A stretch of 64,000 nucleotides of DNA from Centrapalus pauciflorus (taxonomy: Eukaryota > Streptophyta > Magnoliopsida > Asterales > Asteraceae): the NCBI GenBank assembly GCA_020465985.1, contig JAANYP010003862.1:62001-126000 (forward strand), given 5' to 3'. How positions within the stretch are numbered: the first letter of the stretch is position 1; each line of letters begins with the position of its first letter. The notes under the pieces are model-generated. The model was not told the origin of the DNA, made no database searches, and saw nothing but the letters and a program-made list of their open reading frames with translations. A program made the translations under genes and the position numbers. This document shows, in pieces, positions 42,277 through 53,841 of this stretch.

Positions 42277-43666
42277 AAATGTTGGTGATGAGGATATAAG
42301 GATGCAAATGAAGAATATGTAGACTAGTGAATCGGGTTTGAAAGGAATTTACGGAAGAATCTGGGTGCCAAAGTATGGAGGCATGAGAAATGTGATGATA
42401 GAAGAAGCTCATCAATCGAAGTTTTCTGTACATCCCGGGAGCACAAAGATGTACAATGTGCTAAAAGCAGACTTCTGGTGGCCCGGATTGAAAAAGGATA
42501 TCGGTCAGTACGTGGAGAGATGCAGAACTTGTCGGATTGTGAAAACCGAACATCAGCAACCATACGGTAGTTTGCAACCGCTTCCCATTCCGGAATGGAG
42601 TTGGGAACACATAACGATGGACTTTGTTACTAAGTTGCCAAAGACTAGGCGTCAACACGATGCAGTTTGGGTGATAGTCGATAGGTTAACTAAGTCCGCA
42701 CACTTTATTCCGATAAGAGAGAATTATTCTTTGGAAAAGTTAGCACAGATTTATGTGGCTGAGATAGTTTCTAGACACGGGGTGCCAAAGTCTATTGTAT
42801 CGGACCTGGACAACCGATTTACTTCCAACTTTTGGTCGGATTTACAAGAAGGGTTGGGTACCAGAATAGCAATGAGTACAACTTACCGTCCCCAAACTGA
42901 TGGTCAGAGTGAGCAGACCATCCTAACGCTTGAAGATATGATGTGGTCGTGCATATTGGATCTCAGTGGTAATTGGGACGATCATTTGCCACTGATCGAG
43001 TTTTCATATAATAATAGTTACCACGCGACGATCAAGAAAGCGCCGTTTGAGGCATTATATGGGAGAAGGTGTTGGATTCCTACGTGTTGGAGGGAAACCG
43101 GAGAGACGCCGATTGTTGGGCCAGCATTACTACAAGAAACTAACGAGAAGATATAGCTGATTAGACAGAATATGAAAGCGGCCCATGATCGTCAGAAAAG
43201 TTATTACGACAGGAGGCACAAACCAATCAGCTTTGAGGTGAATGACTGGGTTTATTTGAAAGTATCACCTATGAGAGTTGTTACATGATTTGTGAAAAGA
43301 GGAAAGTTGGCTCCGAGATTCGTCGGACCATTTAGGATAACCGAGAAAGTAGGAAACCAGTCTTACAGTTTAGAGTTGCCTGAAGAAATGTCAGGCATAC
43401 ACTCGGTGTTCCATGTGGGGAACCTTAGAAAATCATTCACTACCGAAAACGAGGATTGGACAGATCACACAGAGTTGCAAATTTATGAAAGGGTCCGATA
43501 TGTTGAAGAGCCGGAGTGCGTTTTGGATACCAAAGTGAAGAAGCTAAGGAGTAAAGAGATAGAGATGGTGCTTGTACGCTGGAAGCATCATAAGGGAGCA
43601 AATCATACGTGGGAGACTAAGTCTGAAATGTTGAAGAAGTATCCACAACTGTTTGCATCAAAGTAA
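42277..43666 (+). pseudogene. pol: Gypsy-3 integrase and chromodomain, broken
   Basis: Integrase zinc region (HPGSTKMYNVL, CRTCRIVKTEHQ), catalytic core with MDFVTKLPKTRR, VDRLTKSAHFIPI, SIVSDLDNRF (normally DRDNRF) and YRPQTDGQSEQT. Stops at about 43156 (TAG) and 43287 (TGA). GPFRITEKVGNQSY and HVGNLRKSF follow, then the chromodomain-like VLVRWKHHKGANHTWE, which places the element with Tekay/Del chromoviruses. Stop codon TAA at 43664-43666 starts the hairpin described next. Confidence 0.92.
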
Positions 43667-43682
43667 CTTCGAGGACGAAGTT
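43665..43682 (+). other. Hairpin with AGGA loop after Gypsy-3 pol stop
   Basis: AACTTCG-AGGA-CGAAGTT, a perfect 7-bp stem overlapping the stop codon and 21 bases before the LTR. The surrounding 47 or so bases up to and including the LTR start are identical in decayed Gypsy-4 (63624 on). Confidence 0.7.
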
Positions 43683-43703
43683 TGAGCGTGGTGGAGCCCA
43701 TGC

Positions 43704-45895
43704 TGTAACATCCTCGGATTTAAATTTATTGTAATTGAGGGTTAATTAGCTGAATTTTTAAATTAATGTAATTTAAGTTGGATTATGAAAGTTGGTTGTC
43801 TTATTAAGAAATTTAAGAATTTCAACTTTTAATTATTAAGTATGATTGTTTAAAGTAAATGATGATGAAAATTATGATGAAAAATCAGTATTTAATGGAA
43901 CCGGATAAGTTGAGGGGCTAAAAGTGTCAATAGACGAAACTTTGGAATAAAAGACTTTTGGTGTCTTTTATTTTTCATTTCACCATTTGAACTCACAAGA
44001 AACTCTCCATCTCTCTCTAAAAATTTCTGCTGAAATTCGAATTTGAGGAAAGAAATTCGTGGATTTCATCTGAATATTAACAAGATTCAAGTGGAAATTA
44101 AGATAAGAAATTATATCCTAAGTTTTTGGGTTTTATTTTGAGACGTTAATATTCAGAAATCGGATTTTTAATCTGAAATTCGTTGTTGCATGTTGGATAA
44201 ATCAGTAAAGAATCATCAATTGAACATCATTGAGGGTTCGGAAACAAGAATCGTCACTTAATTCGTCCAAAAAGGTTAGAAATCTGAAATTTTATGAAGT
44301 TTTGTGTTCTTGAGGTTTTTCCTCCTTTTTGGTCCAATCTGGACGAATTTGAGTGTTAATGATATGGAAAATGTTGTAAAAACATTCAATATATGTTTAT
44401 ATAACCTTACTTTCAGTTGCATGTGGCTCGAAATCGAAATTTTGAAATTTTTAAGTAAAACCCGTAGGTCTCGAAATGCAGAACTGATGGTCGACTCTGC
44501 CAGTCACCAAGAACATATGCATAAAGTTTTCAAAAAAATTCATAAGTGTTAGATCCGAATCCGGTTTGGACCCGAATTCGGATGAGACCCGAAATTGAAT
44601 TGGACCGAAATCGAATAGGAACTGAACTCGGATGGACCCGAATTCGGATGGGTCAACGTAATTCGGATGGATCCGAAATCCGGTCGAGGATCCGTAATTC
44701 GGACCTCGACTCGGCGAGTCAACTAGGCCGACTCGGCGAGTCGCCTGTAATTTAGGTGCGATTCGGATGGGTTATTAAGGACCCGAATTGATAGTCAAAT
44801 AATCACACTTTTGGGATATCTTTTGTACTATATTAAGATAAACAAAGGAGGGTTAATTGGAAATAATAACACCTCGAATGATGGTTTATACCGTGAGATT
44901 CGGATGACGATTCCGATTGTTGTAGCACTTTAATATTGTATAATCATGATGGAAATTATTACCAAACATGTTTATGATATGTTTTCCTTTTTAAAATGAA
45001 ACAGGTCCCTTGTGGTGTTGTTTAACCCACAGTGGGGTACTTTGTGTTCCGGTTGAAAGCCCAAAGAGAAATAAAATTAACTTGAAGCTTAATAACGCAC
45101 CCACTATGAGTACCTTTGATTTTAACATTGCTGCATCTGCTTTATGTTTGCATTGCCTGCTGAGGCATGTTGTTTCATTATCGTTTGGCACTCTACTAAC
45201 TTGCGTATATATATTGATGCACATTCATACTTGTTGCATGTCCGTTCATTTGTTGTGCATCCTTTTGATGGACCTGCGTGGTCGCATCTGTACTCTGATG
45301 TTACTGTGCTATATGACCAACAGTTTGACACCTCTGTGGTCAGGATAGACATTAAGTCATCCCCGATGTAATGTCTGCCTCAGATGGTTGGTTTTCTTAT
45401 GCCGAGTGTCAGCTCGAAGGAGCTGCGGCTCGGGTTTGCGTACTTTGAGTACGTGTGGAGTATACGGTATGTGTTACCGCGGTTACTCTGGGTGGCATCA
45501 TAAAGATTTGTAGAATGTGTAAAATCTTATGGTATTCACTAAGCAATTCGCTAACCGTCAGTTGTTACATTTTTACAGGAAAAGGGAAATCGGCGGCGGG
45601 ACCATCTAGCTAGTACGTTTGTTGAAGTAATTGAAGACTTCTACTGTTTAACTTAGTATTTGGTTTATGGAATTACTGTTGTAATAAATTTGGGGATGAT
45701 GTAATACTTTTGAGTTTGTAGACTTAGACGTGTAACCTATGTAGCACCGTAGGGTGTATGACAAATTTGCATTATTTTATTTTGTATTTTATGCTTCCGC
45801 ACTGGAATTTAAGCTATCAGATCATTATGTAATTGTTTGTTGGTGATTAATCCTGGGTGTATTGTAATGGTGGTTAATGTGGCAAGGGTGTCACA
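43704..45895 (+). repeat. Gypsy-3 3' LTR (2.19 kb)
   Basis: TGTAACATCCTCGG to GGCAAGGGTGTCACA. TATA-like ATAAAAGAC at 43947-43955, followed by CTCCATCTCTCTCT at about 44010. Palindromic words at 44545-44770. The second half (44990-45540) closely matches Gypsy-1 1400-1950. Confidence 0.93.
44545..44770. repeat. CpG palindromic word cluster in Gypsy-3 LTR
   Basis: CCCGAATTCGGATG, GTAATTCGGATG and related words recur about ten times, followed by two GACTCGGCGAGTC palindromes at about 44708 and 44731. Equivalent to the Gypsy-1 cluster, where the long words are flanked as GAACTCGGCGAGTTC. Confidence 0.75.
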
Positions 45896-46196
45896 TAAAA
45901 CGAATGCAAACTTGAAAAAAATTTGAAACTAATGGGTAAGGGTATAATGGTCATTAATTAATAAGCAATATTAATTATGAGTTTTAAATGTTTTAAAAAT
46001 AATTAAATTAATGAATTTGGGTATATATGATATTGATGATGTTTAAGAGGGATATATGTGATATTATGAAATAAAATTGGGTATGTATGATATTATAGAT
46101 GTTTAAGAGAGATATATATGATATTAAAGTTTTAGGTTGGGTATATATGATATTATGAAGTTTTGGAAGGGTATATACGAATTTCTCCCGTATTTT
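45896..46196 (+). repeat. AT-rich minirepeats between Gypsy-3 and Gypsy-4
   Basis: No gene. From about 46018 a unit of 58-60 bases beginning GGGTATATATGATATTAT and containing AAGAGRGATATATRTGATATTA is repeated two and a half times, ending GGGTATATACGAATTTCTCCCG. Origin unknown. Confidence 0.65.
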
Positions 46197-46450
46197 ATTG
46201 TAATGGTGGTTATTGTGGCAAGGGTGTCACACGAGATGGTAACAGAGCAGTAGTTTGAGATTCAAGTGTCCGTGAGGTCTTGGTCTCAAACATTAAGTGA
46301 TGACGTGTAGTGAATATAAGTGATGATCTGAACTAAGATAGGATATAATCTAGTGCTTATAGGAAAGTGACTTTCATACGGGACAACATGTGTCGTAATT
46401 AACAATGTGATGGGATCACTAAATGATTTATATGTTTTATATTTCAGAAC

Positions 46451-47233
46451 ATGTCTGGAGGAGGAATGACGCCACGAGAAACGAGAGAAATGATGCTATC
46501 AATGATGGCAGAACAAAACTAAATGATTCAAGATCAGTTTCGGGCACGAGATGAGGCCAAAGCTAAAAGAAAAGAAGACAAGAGAAAAGAAAAGAGGGAA
46601 CATGAAAGGAATTATGTTGTGGATGACATAAACCTTAGAAATAAAGCGAAACGTAAAGACAAGGGCAAGGAAAAGATTGATTATGAAACCAGAATTAATG
46701 AGAATTACATGAAATATGTAACTAGATTCTTCAAGGACTGGCAACCACCGACATTCTCTGGATCTCTGAGAATTGAGGAATCAGAAATATGGATTACAAT
46801 TATGGAACAGATCTTTACGGAGATGAATTGTAAGGATGAGTAAAAGGTATTTTTGGCTAAGGATCAATTGATTGGACAAGCCAAGAAATGGTGGAACTGT
46901 TGGGAAAAAGAATTGGGATTAGAATTGATTACTTCCTTTAGTTGGGAACAATTCAAGTTGTTGTTTAGTAGGCGATATGGTGAGTCTGATATTGTACCTC
47001 ATGTTGATCATGAAGAAAGAGCTATTGGAAAGATTGCAAAGTCTGGAGGAGATGAACTAAATGGACCGCATTTGAGGTGAAGAACAAATAAACGTGATAG
47101 ATGTAAAAGATGTCGGCATTGTAACCAATTTGCACATAAGGCTGACAAATGTCCGAGGAAGGCCGATGCTTGTTATACTTGTGGAAAAGTGGGTCATTTT
47201 AGCAGAACTTGCAAATTTCAAACCAAGAAATAA
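46451..47233 (+). pseudogene. gag: Gypsy-4 gag, mosaic
   Basis: The first 40 codons (MSGGGMTPRETREMML, then MIQDQFRARDEA) are about 90% identical in DNA to Gypsy-3, with a stop at codon 24. From about 46580 on the sequence differs: QPPTFSGSLRIEESEIW, KDQLIGQAKKWWNCWEKEL (paired tryptophans kept) and WEQFKLLFSRRYG. Two zinc knuckles are intact, CRHCNQFAHKADKC and CYTCGKVGHFSRTC (47105-47220). Stops at about 46840 and 47080. Confidence 0.8.
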
Positions 47234-48763
47234 CATATACTAACATTAGATGATGAAACTATGAATGAAAAGTTCAACAAAGGAGATGAGATCTTTGAGA
47301 CTATTATTATAACTTTTGTACCTTAAATTACGGAATTAGAAGAGTACTTTATGATTCTATATGTAATATTTCGTCGAAGATTTATGATTCTGAAGTTAAC
47401 ATGAACTTGAGTAATTTGAAATGTTATTACTAATATAGGTATAATCATGTTTGTGAATGGGAATACTCGAGTATATAAATAAGCATTAGATGAATAGCCA
47501 AGATGGATTTTGAAGCTTTGAACTGGACAAGATGCTATAGATATCTTGGAATTTATGAACGAGTTTAGAAGTTGTAATAAAATTTAAGTTTGACCATAAT
47601 GGGTCAAAGAATTGGAAATTAATTGTATTAATACCATGTATGGCATGTTCGAGGAACTGATGTTAAATAGTCATGGTTATCATAAAGTATGTAGCATTAG
47701 CTTTTATTAAGAGAAATTGTATGGTACATTATGTTGATATTTTGGCTTAAAAGGGTTGTGGTTAAGAATAACAAGATTTGAACTGTTCGTGAGAATTTTG
47801 ATGTAGTTGGAATCAAAGAGACTGATTTAGTGTTGGTATTTATGAATATTACATAATAAAAAAAAATCAAGAAATTACTGGGAAAGCATACGAGGGTATG
47901 ATAATACATTGAAAATACATGTTAATTTTAAAAGGAGAATTTGAAATATGCAATATGAGGTGTGAAGTTAGAAATGTATGTGAAGTATAATTAATCGAAA
48001 TGGGGGTATAATACTTAATGAAATGGTGATTTAATCAACCATAAAAAGTTTAAAGAGTCTTTGGGCACTAATGAAATTTGCTCATACAACAAAGAAAAGT
48101 CTAATACTACGATCCAGAAACTAAGGACGACCCGGAGATGGTCATGAGTAGTGTATGATTTTAGTGACAACTGATTATTTGTATCTACTACTTTTGTTCA
48201 AACAATGTTAATGATGTGGTCTAAGTTGTCCATTGTGATTGAGATTGAAACTGCTAAGTAATATCATTAGATAACGTAGATCATGTGTATCATGATTGTA
48301 CTCTTGTGATTGAAGAGGTAGCCTTCAATCTTGACTTGATTTCAATAGAGATCGGTGATAGATAAGATAATTGGAATAAACTGGTCGTGTATATGTGATG
48401 TGACGCATGTAGTTTGCAATAAATTAATAATAAAGATAACTACGTCGGAGGGGCGGGAGATTTGTATACATGAAGATAGGAGAAGCGGCGATCAATGTCT
48501 AATGATGATTGTTAGGTCCCGAAAGCTGATTGCTTAGGGCTGTGAGTCTTCTTTGGTGTATGCTATTGATGCCAAGACTGAAGAGAAAACTGTGGCCGAT
48601 GCGCCTGTTGTCCCAAAATTTTTCCATATGTGTTTCTGGAAGACTTGTCTGGTGTGCCACCTGAAAGACAAGTGAAATTCTGTGTTGACTTGATCCCTGG
48701 AGCTTCTCCAATAGCTTGTTATTCGTACTGTCTAGTACTTACCAAAATGTAAGAGATGATGAA
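47234..48763 (+). pseudogene. pol: Gypsy-4 protease and start of reverse transcriptase, heavily decayed
   Basis: 47234-48100 shows no recognisable frame. From about 48120 decayed protease can be followed (IEIETAK, DCTLVIEEVAFNLDLI, then TTSEGREIC at 48440), and at 48640 DLSGVPPERQVKF, DLIPGAS, the linker into reverse transcriptase. Interrupted at 48763 by Copia-4. Confidence 0.7.
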
Positions 48764-49418
48764 TGTAAGGTCTACCACTACGGATCTATCTAGACGCGGA
48801 ACCGTCAACGAGTGCGGAATCCTCGTTAACGGGTAGACGGAAACAACTCTCAATCAGGAAACACGGAGACTATCAGAAGCTGAACGAACGACACACGAAC
48901 GAACCTACGAACTGATTCTCTCCGAAACGGCACTAACACTGATGATAAACTCGAAATCGCTTAATGCTTAATCACTCTCGAATTCTGTAAAAAGTCTAAT
49001 AATTAATCGAGTCTATCCCTAATTATAGAGGCTAATTCGAGTCTGACATGGGCCAAACTCGAATCTGGCCCAAGGCCCATTCGAGTTTGTCCTCATTGAC
49101 ATTCTCGAATCTGCCTACATTCGAATCTAGGACCACATTCGAGTCTGTCACAGATTCGAATGTCAAACCTTATAGAATTCGAATCTAACTAATATGTATA
49201 TGACACTTATGTTATTAACTTATGCTTGAATTAATCTTTGATCTTTATGTTTGAAATTTTTGTAATATGATACACCAAGTTCAAACACACAATCAATAAC
49301 AATCAAACATATATAAACATATATATCAAACACTCGTTAATTCTCAATACTCTGAATATTACTTAAACCAAAATGTTAGATCGCTTAGACTGCTATCGTC
49401 ACACAGGGTGTACCAACA
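48764..49418 (-). repeat. Copia-4 3' LTR
   Basis: Top strand TGTAAGGTCTACC to GTACCAACA. Contains TATATA-rich sequence at 49305-49330 (sense GTTTATATATG), a possible promoter, and ATTCGAATC/CTCGAATC words at 49020-49190. Confidence 0.95.
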
Positions 49419-49438
49419 GACTCCCCCTTGACGATAGC
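49392..49438 (-). other. Copia-4 polypurine tract inside a 10-bp inverted repeat
   Basis: Sense GCTATCGTCA, AGGGGGAGTC, LTR start TGTTGGTAC, then TGACGATAGC. Same arms and same layout as Copia-2 although the loop sequence inside the LTR differs. Confidence 0.75.
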
Positions 49439-49459
49439 TTCTAACTGTTTACATCAAGT

Positions 49460-52400
49460 TTAAGTACTAGATCTATATATACTACTACCTGCATATATAC
49501 CAGCGTCTATACAAACTCTGACAACTTTCTGGAACTTTCTGGCTTCAGATCTCCATCCTTCATGAAAGAAGATATGTTGACCATGAAGCTTTTTCAGATC
49601 TTCCTTTGACAGATTCATCAGATGTAGAGGATCATACACTCTCAAAAGAACTTTGTCGTCTTGATCCTCCATGATGGCTTCAGCAGTTTCATTATCCAGG
49701 TACCACCACTTCATGTCGGACAAAATATCTTGAGGCATCTTCTTCATGGGCACCCTTCTTAAGCATTTGACAGGCTTATAAACCATTTTCGCCCATGGTC
49801 GTCCTGTATGCAGATCTATCCTTGAATAATCCTCAACTCTCTTTCCAGAGCTTGGTTTGAGTCTCTCAAACCTACCGGATCTCCCTTCTCGTCTGACTAT
49901 CTTCGCGATCACTTCAGCATAGGGATCATTTCCGATGTTGACTAACTCTTTCCATGCCAGCTCCTTCACCTCTACCTTCGGCAATGTATTGAACACTTTA
50001 AGCTTGCGCCTTAGGTATTGGAGACCATCTCTCCTTTTTAGAATAAAGAGCTGCAGTTCTGTATCGAAGAACCAGCTAATAATGCCTCCAGAGAAGTTTT
50101 CTGCACCTGGAATTCTCATCGTCTTCTTTATCTTCGGCTCAGTCTTCTTCTGTTCCTTTCTGAACCAAAGATTTAGCAATTTAGCTCTGCTCGGCTCTCT
50201 TTCAGCCTCTTCCATTTCTGAATCATCTACCGAGGCCACTCTGATGTCATCAATATCTATCACATGCTGTTCAGTATGCTCATATAATTCTGTGACAGGT
50301 TGGGATTGGATGATTACTTCGTTTACATTATCGTCCTCATCTAATACAACCTCCTCATCAGATCTCCAATCGGCTACATCTTCTGGCACAAACTCACCTT
50401 CTTCCAAGTCCTCCACATCATCTTCAAAATCAAAATTTAACTCTAATGGCTCTTCATCAATATCCATCAATGCATCATTTATTTCACGCACTTGACTTTC
50501 CGAGACCTTTGATGAACTTGCCTCACCCATTCCAGCTCCTGCTTGACTAGGCTCCCCCTGAGATTGAGCAGCCTGAGCAGCAGAAAAATCTACTGGCTCA
50601 TTCTGTCTTTGAGAGCTGGGATCATTGCCTTGGTCATCTTCATCATCATCATCCTTCCTGCCCACTTCTTGATCTCGGCACGATGTCTCCCCTGAGCCTG
50701 TAAATTTTTCATTAATTGCTCAACTAGGGAGCGCATCGACCTCAACTCAGCTGCTTGATCTGCAACAAATGTTTTTAACTCTGTGTTCTCTTCCTGAACC
50801 TTTTCCACAATCTTCTTCAAATCGGCATTCTCCTTATCAATATTTGCGTTATGCTTCTGAAGCTCACCGATTGCCGTTGTTAGCCCAAACATTTGGATTT
50901 CCTGGAAGTCAACTCTATCTTTTAAGCGCAAAAACCTTTGATTGTCGCGTATGTGGATGAGGTTGATGGGATGGATTGAAGTGGAGTTGGAATGATCGGC
51001 GATGGGATGTATGGTTCATCATGAGGTGGTGATGGTGGAATGGTGGTTTGAGGTTCTTGAGGTTGAGGAGTTTGAGTTTGAGGGTTTTCAGATTGTTCTG
51101 CTGAAGCTGAAGATGATCCTTGCATAAATCTGTGACGCTTGGCCCGTTGCCTTTCACTAACGGTGCAACTTCTTCTTCTTCATAATCAGAGTCATCAGAC
51201 TCTCTTAATATTCTCCTCCTCGAAGCTTCTTCATTTACTACCAACCTTGATCCATATGTTCCTATTTGAACATGAGGTTCTGTAGATTCGGAATCTGGAG
51301 CTTCAACCTGTATCTCCTCCATCTCTTCTGATTCGGTAGCTGGTGATGACAAGTCATTACCAGTCTGCTCTGGTTCCTATTCATCAACATCCCTCAGCAC
51401 ATCTTCTTCTCCTTCTAGAGGCTCAAGCAATTCTCCAACTAATGCTGCAGATATTTTTTCATTGGCGTGAGGTCCTGCTTCCCAAATTTCATATAGAGTC
51501 TGGCACAACTGATCATCTTCACTTGGGACATTCAAAGGCCCTGCTTCTTGTACCTCTGTCTGCTGACTTGTAGAAGGCCTGGTAGCCTGTGTTTAACTCG
51601 CAGTAGCTCTTTGTCTTCTCCTTTGAGGCTGTGCTCGCGGTTGTTGTCTTTGTTGTTGTGGTGGCTGTCTGGCTTGAACTTCCACTTCTCCTGCCCAGTT
51701 GGCAGTATCTGGTGCTTCAAAATTCCTATCCAAAACAGCTCCAAACAATGGTCGCTCGACCGGAACCGCCAACTTTCCTCTATGCGAGGAGCAATCCGCA
51801 AAAATCCTTTTATCCATCACTGCTACGCTTTGGATCTCATTCAGCTGAGGCAGATTCGGCAAGAAATGCCTGATGAGCATCATTATAAATCGAGGATACA
51901 GCAGAAATTGTTGCTGCTCTGGAGCGGTGATTTGATGTACGAATTCGGAGAAAAACATTTCCGAAAAGCTGAATGGCCGACTATACAGTAAAGCGATCAT
52001 CCCTGATTGGATCTTCGTGACGATATAGTCAAAACCGGCTTTCTTTGCCGCGAAACAAACCATGAAAACATGAGCCAAAAATCTCCATTGGCCAATAAGC
52101 CCGCTCTTCATATAAGAAGTCTTTGTAACATCTAGGTTGTAACCCATTCTCTGAAAGGCCGCTTGCCTAATACTCAGAGGAAAATCAATAGGCCCATATT
52201 CTTCTTCCTGAGAGCCTAGCTGCAACACTTGACGCAGCATATCGGCAGAGAACACCAACGGTTGCCCTGCGATCCTTGTTCTTAGCACTGTCGGGGTGAC
52301 AGAGCAGTCCACCTGAAGATGATCATAAAACTGGCAAACATAGGGAATAACAATCTGAATATTATGGGATAAGGCAAATGCAAACCTAGACTCTACTAGG

Positions 52401-52495
52401 AAATCCAACATTTGTCGAAAACCCTGCGCCTTAGGGATATGATGGTCGGGGTGAATGACCATATTGTGCTTCGGCACAAAAACTCGAACAGCCAT
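49460..52495 (-). pseudogene. Copia-4 3' ORF (aORF), nearly intact
   Basis: About 1000 codons from ATG 52495, which lies two bases after an acceptor-like TTGTGCAG. N-terminal 300 residues (52495-51593): HNMVIHPDHHIPKAQ, QFYDHLQVDCSVTPTVLRTRIAG, VFSADMLRQVL, IRQAAFQRMGY, SGLIGQWRFLAHVFM, MMLIRHFLPNLP, ending Gln/Arg-rich, then TAA. This resembles the domain labelled longin-like in Asteraceae annotations. Acidic, Ser-rich middle with stops and frameshifts (51592-50915), a coiled coil (50931-50590), a strongly acidic stretch (50665-50230), and a conserved C-terminal domain of about 190 residues (LKVFNTLPKVEVKELAW, KPVKCLRRVPMKKMPQD, DMKWWYLDNETAEA, YDPLHLMNLS). No signal peptide or membrane segment, so not an obvious envelope protein. 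Confidence 0.75.
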
Positions 52496-52497
52496 AT

Positions 52498-52520
52498 CTG
52501 CACAATAGATAAACTATTAG
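52498..52520 (-). promoter_or_regulatory. 3' splice-site-like sequence before Copia-4 3' ORF
   Basis: Sense TTTATCTATTGTGCAG/ATATGG. A GTATGT donor-like word lies upstream at 52828-52833. Same acceptor arrangement in Copia-2 (12025). Confidence 0.4.
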
Positions 52521-52659
52521 AATTAATAAAAATCAATAAACTTGCCTAAATTCAAATTTGTTTTATTTTGAACTTGATTAAGTACAAAATCCAACACAAA
52601 AGAATTTCTACAAGTTAATAAAATTTAAATTAAATAATGCAAATAAAAGAAAGATTCGA

Positions 52660-53240
52660 ACAGACAGATTCGAATAAACCACTTTTCGAATTTGATGACA
52701 GATTCGAATGACATGGTCTTCTCGAGTTTACTGACAAATTCGAGAATGTCCATGAACAGATTCGAAATGTTGTCGGCCAAGGCTTCAACAAAACCCAAGA
52801 TTTTAACCATTTTGAACTTAGCAAATCACATACATTAGTCCAACTAGGTTCTAATCACTGATTTGTGCATTTAATTTGACTATTTATTGGTCCAAACTTT
52901 GTAATTTTGGAAAACACGACTTAGACCCATAAACCTTCAAAAATCGATGATTTTGCCTAAAATGGTGTATAAAACTACATGAATCTTGTACAACCCAGTT
53001 GGTTGTACCTAGAAGTATCAGTAGAATCGAACACTAAGGCAAGAAAGTTGACAAATTGTCGTTTTTGTGGAAATCGATAGATTCGAGGAAATAGATTCGA
53101 GGTCGCCGGATAGATTCGAGAGGGTAGATTCGAAAACAGATAGGAGTAATGACAGTTACTGTTACCTATTTATAATACCAACCTTCGAATCTATGGCCAA
53201 ACTCGAATCTACTGACAGATTCGAAAACCACCCAATTTCG
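52660..53240. repeat. GATTCGAA / CTCGAA word cluster in Copia-4 spacer
   Basis: Dispersed AGATTCGAA, CTCGAATC and TTCGAATCT words, noncoding. Corresponds in position to the AAGTTCGAA cluster of Copia-2 (12080-12790). Confidence 0.75.
53167..53174 (-). promoter_or_regulatory. TATA box in Copia-4 spacer, possible internal promoter for the 3' ORF
   Basis: Sense GTATTATAAATAGGTAACAG, about 670 bases upstream of the 3' ORF start. Copia-2 has a weaker match at the same place; Copia-1 has TATAAATA at 4720. Confidence 0.4.
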
Positions 53241-53841
53241 AGTTTGTCCTAAACTCGAATTACACAAAACACTTAGAAAAATTTCGAAAATTTTGAAATA
53301 ACTTCAACTTTTTCAACCTTTTCAACGGTATTGTGTAACAAGATAAACTATGCCAAATCTTTTACCCTAAGCACAAGATTTTTCACGCAGTGTTTATTTT
53401 ATCCAACTATGAATGCACCCTCAGTAATTTTTTGATCTTTTTCCTAAGTAAAAATCAAAATTTTAAAATTTTGACCAAAAAATTTAACTTAGACTTAAGC
53501 TATACTTATTAAAATTTACAATCTAAGCTAAACAGTAAACAAAATATTTTTGATGAGTATAGTCAAAGAAAGGTTCAATCAGATAGCGGTGTTTGATACT
53601 CACTCTCGGTACTTAAACTTTCACACTTAGGAATTTTTTATTCCTTTGATTGTTTGTCGTGAAATACCCATTTAGCCGATTGTTGGTATTTACGCCTTTA
53701 AACATTGTACATTTCAGAATATCCCTTGGCATTTTTATTTATCATGAAATTATCTTATGTGACTCAGACATAGACATACTTTTATGATCAAGGCATACAG
53801 ACAAGGATTCTAACTTGTTGGTATTTGCAAACTTTCTTTAA

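Larger units (their letters stand above)
38878..45895 (+). mobile_element. Gypsy-3: Tekay-like chromodomain element with truncated 5' LTR
   Basis: Plus strand: 74-bp remnant of the 5' LTR (38878-38951, one mismatch to 45829-45895 apart from the junction bases), PBS, gag, protease, reverse transcriptase, RNase H, integrase, chromodomain, complete 3' LTR 43704-45895. Same family as Gypsy-1. Coding region carries about eight disabling changes. Confidence 0.93.

Noticed and set aside
47697..47909. Small frames between 47234 and 48100
   Set aside because: AT-rich decayed element sequence with no motif or conservation to support coding.
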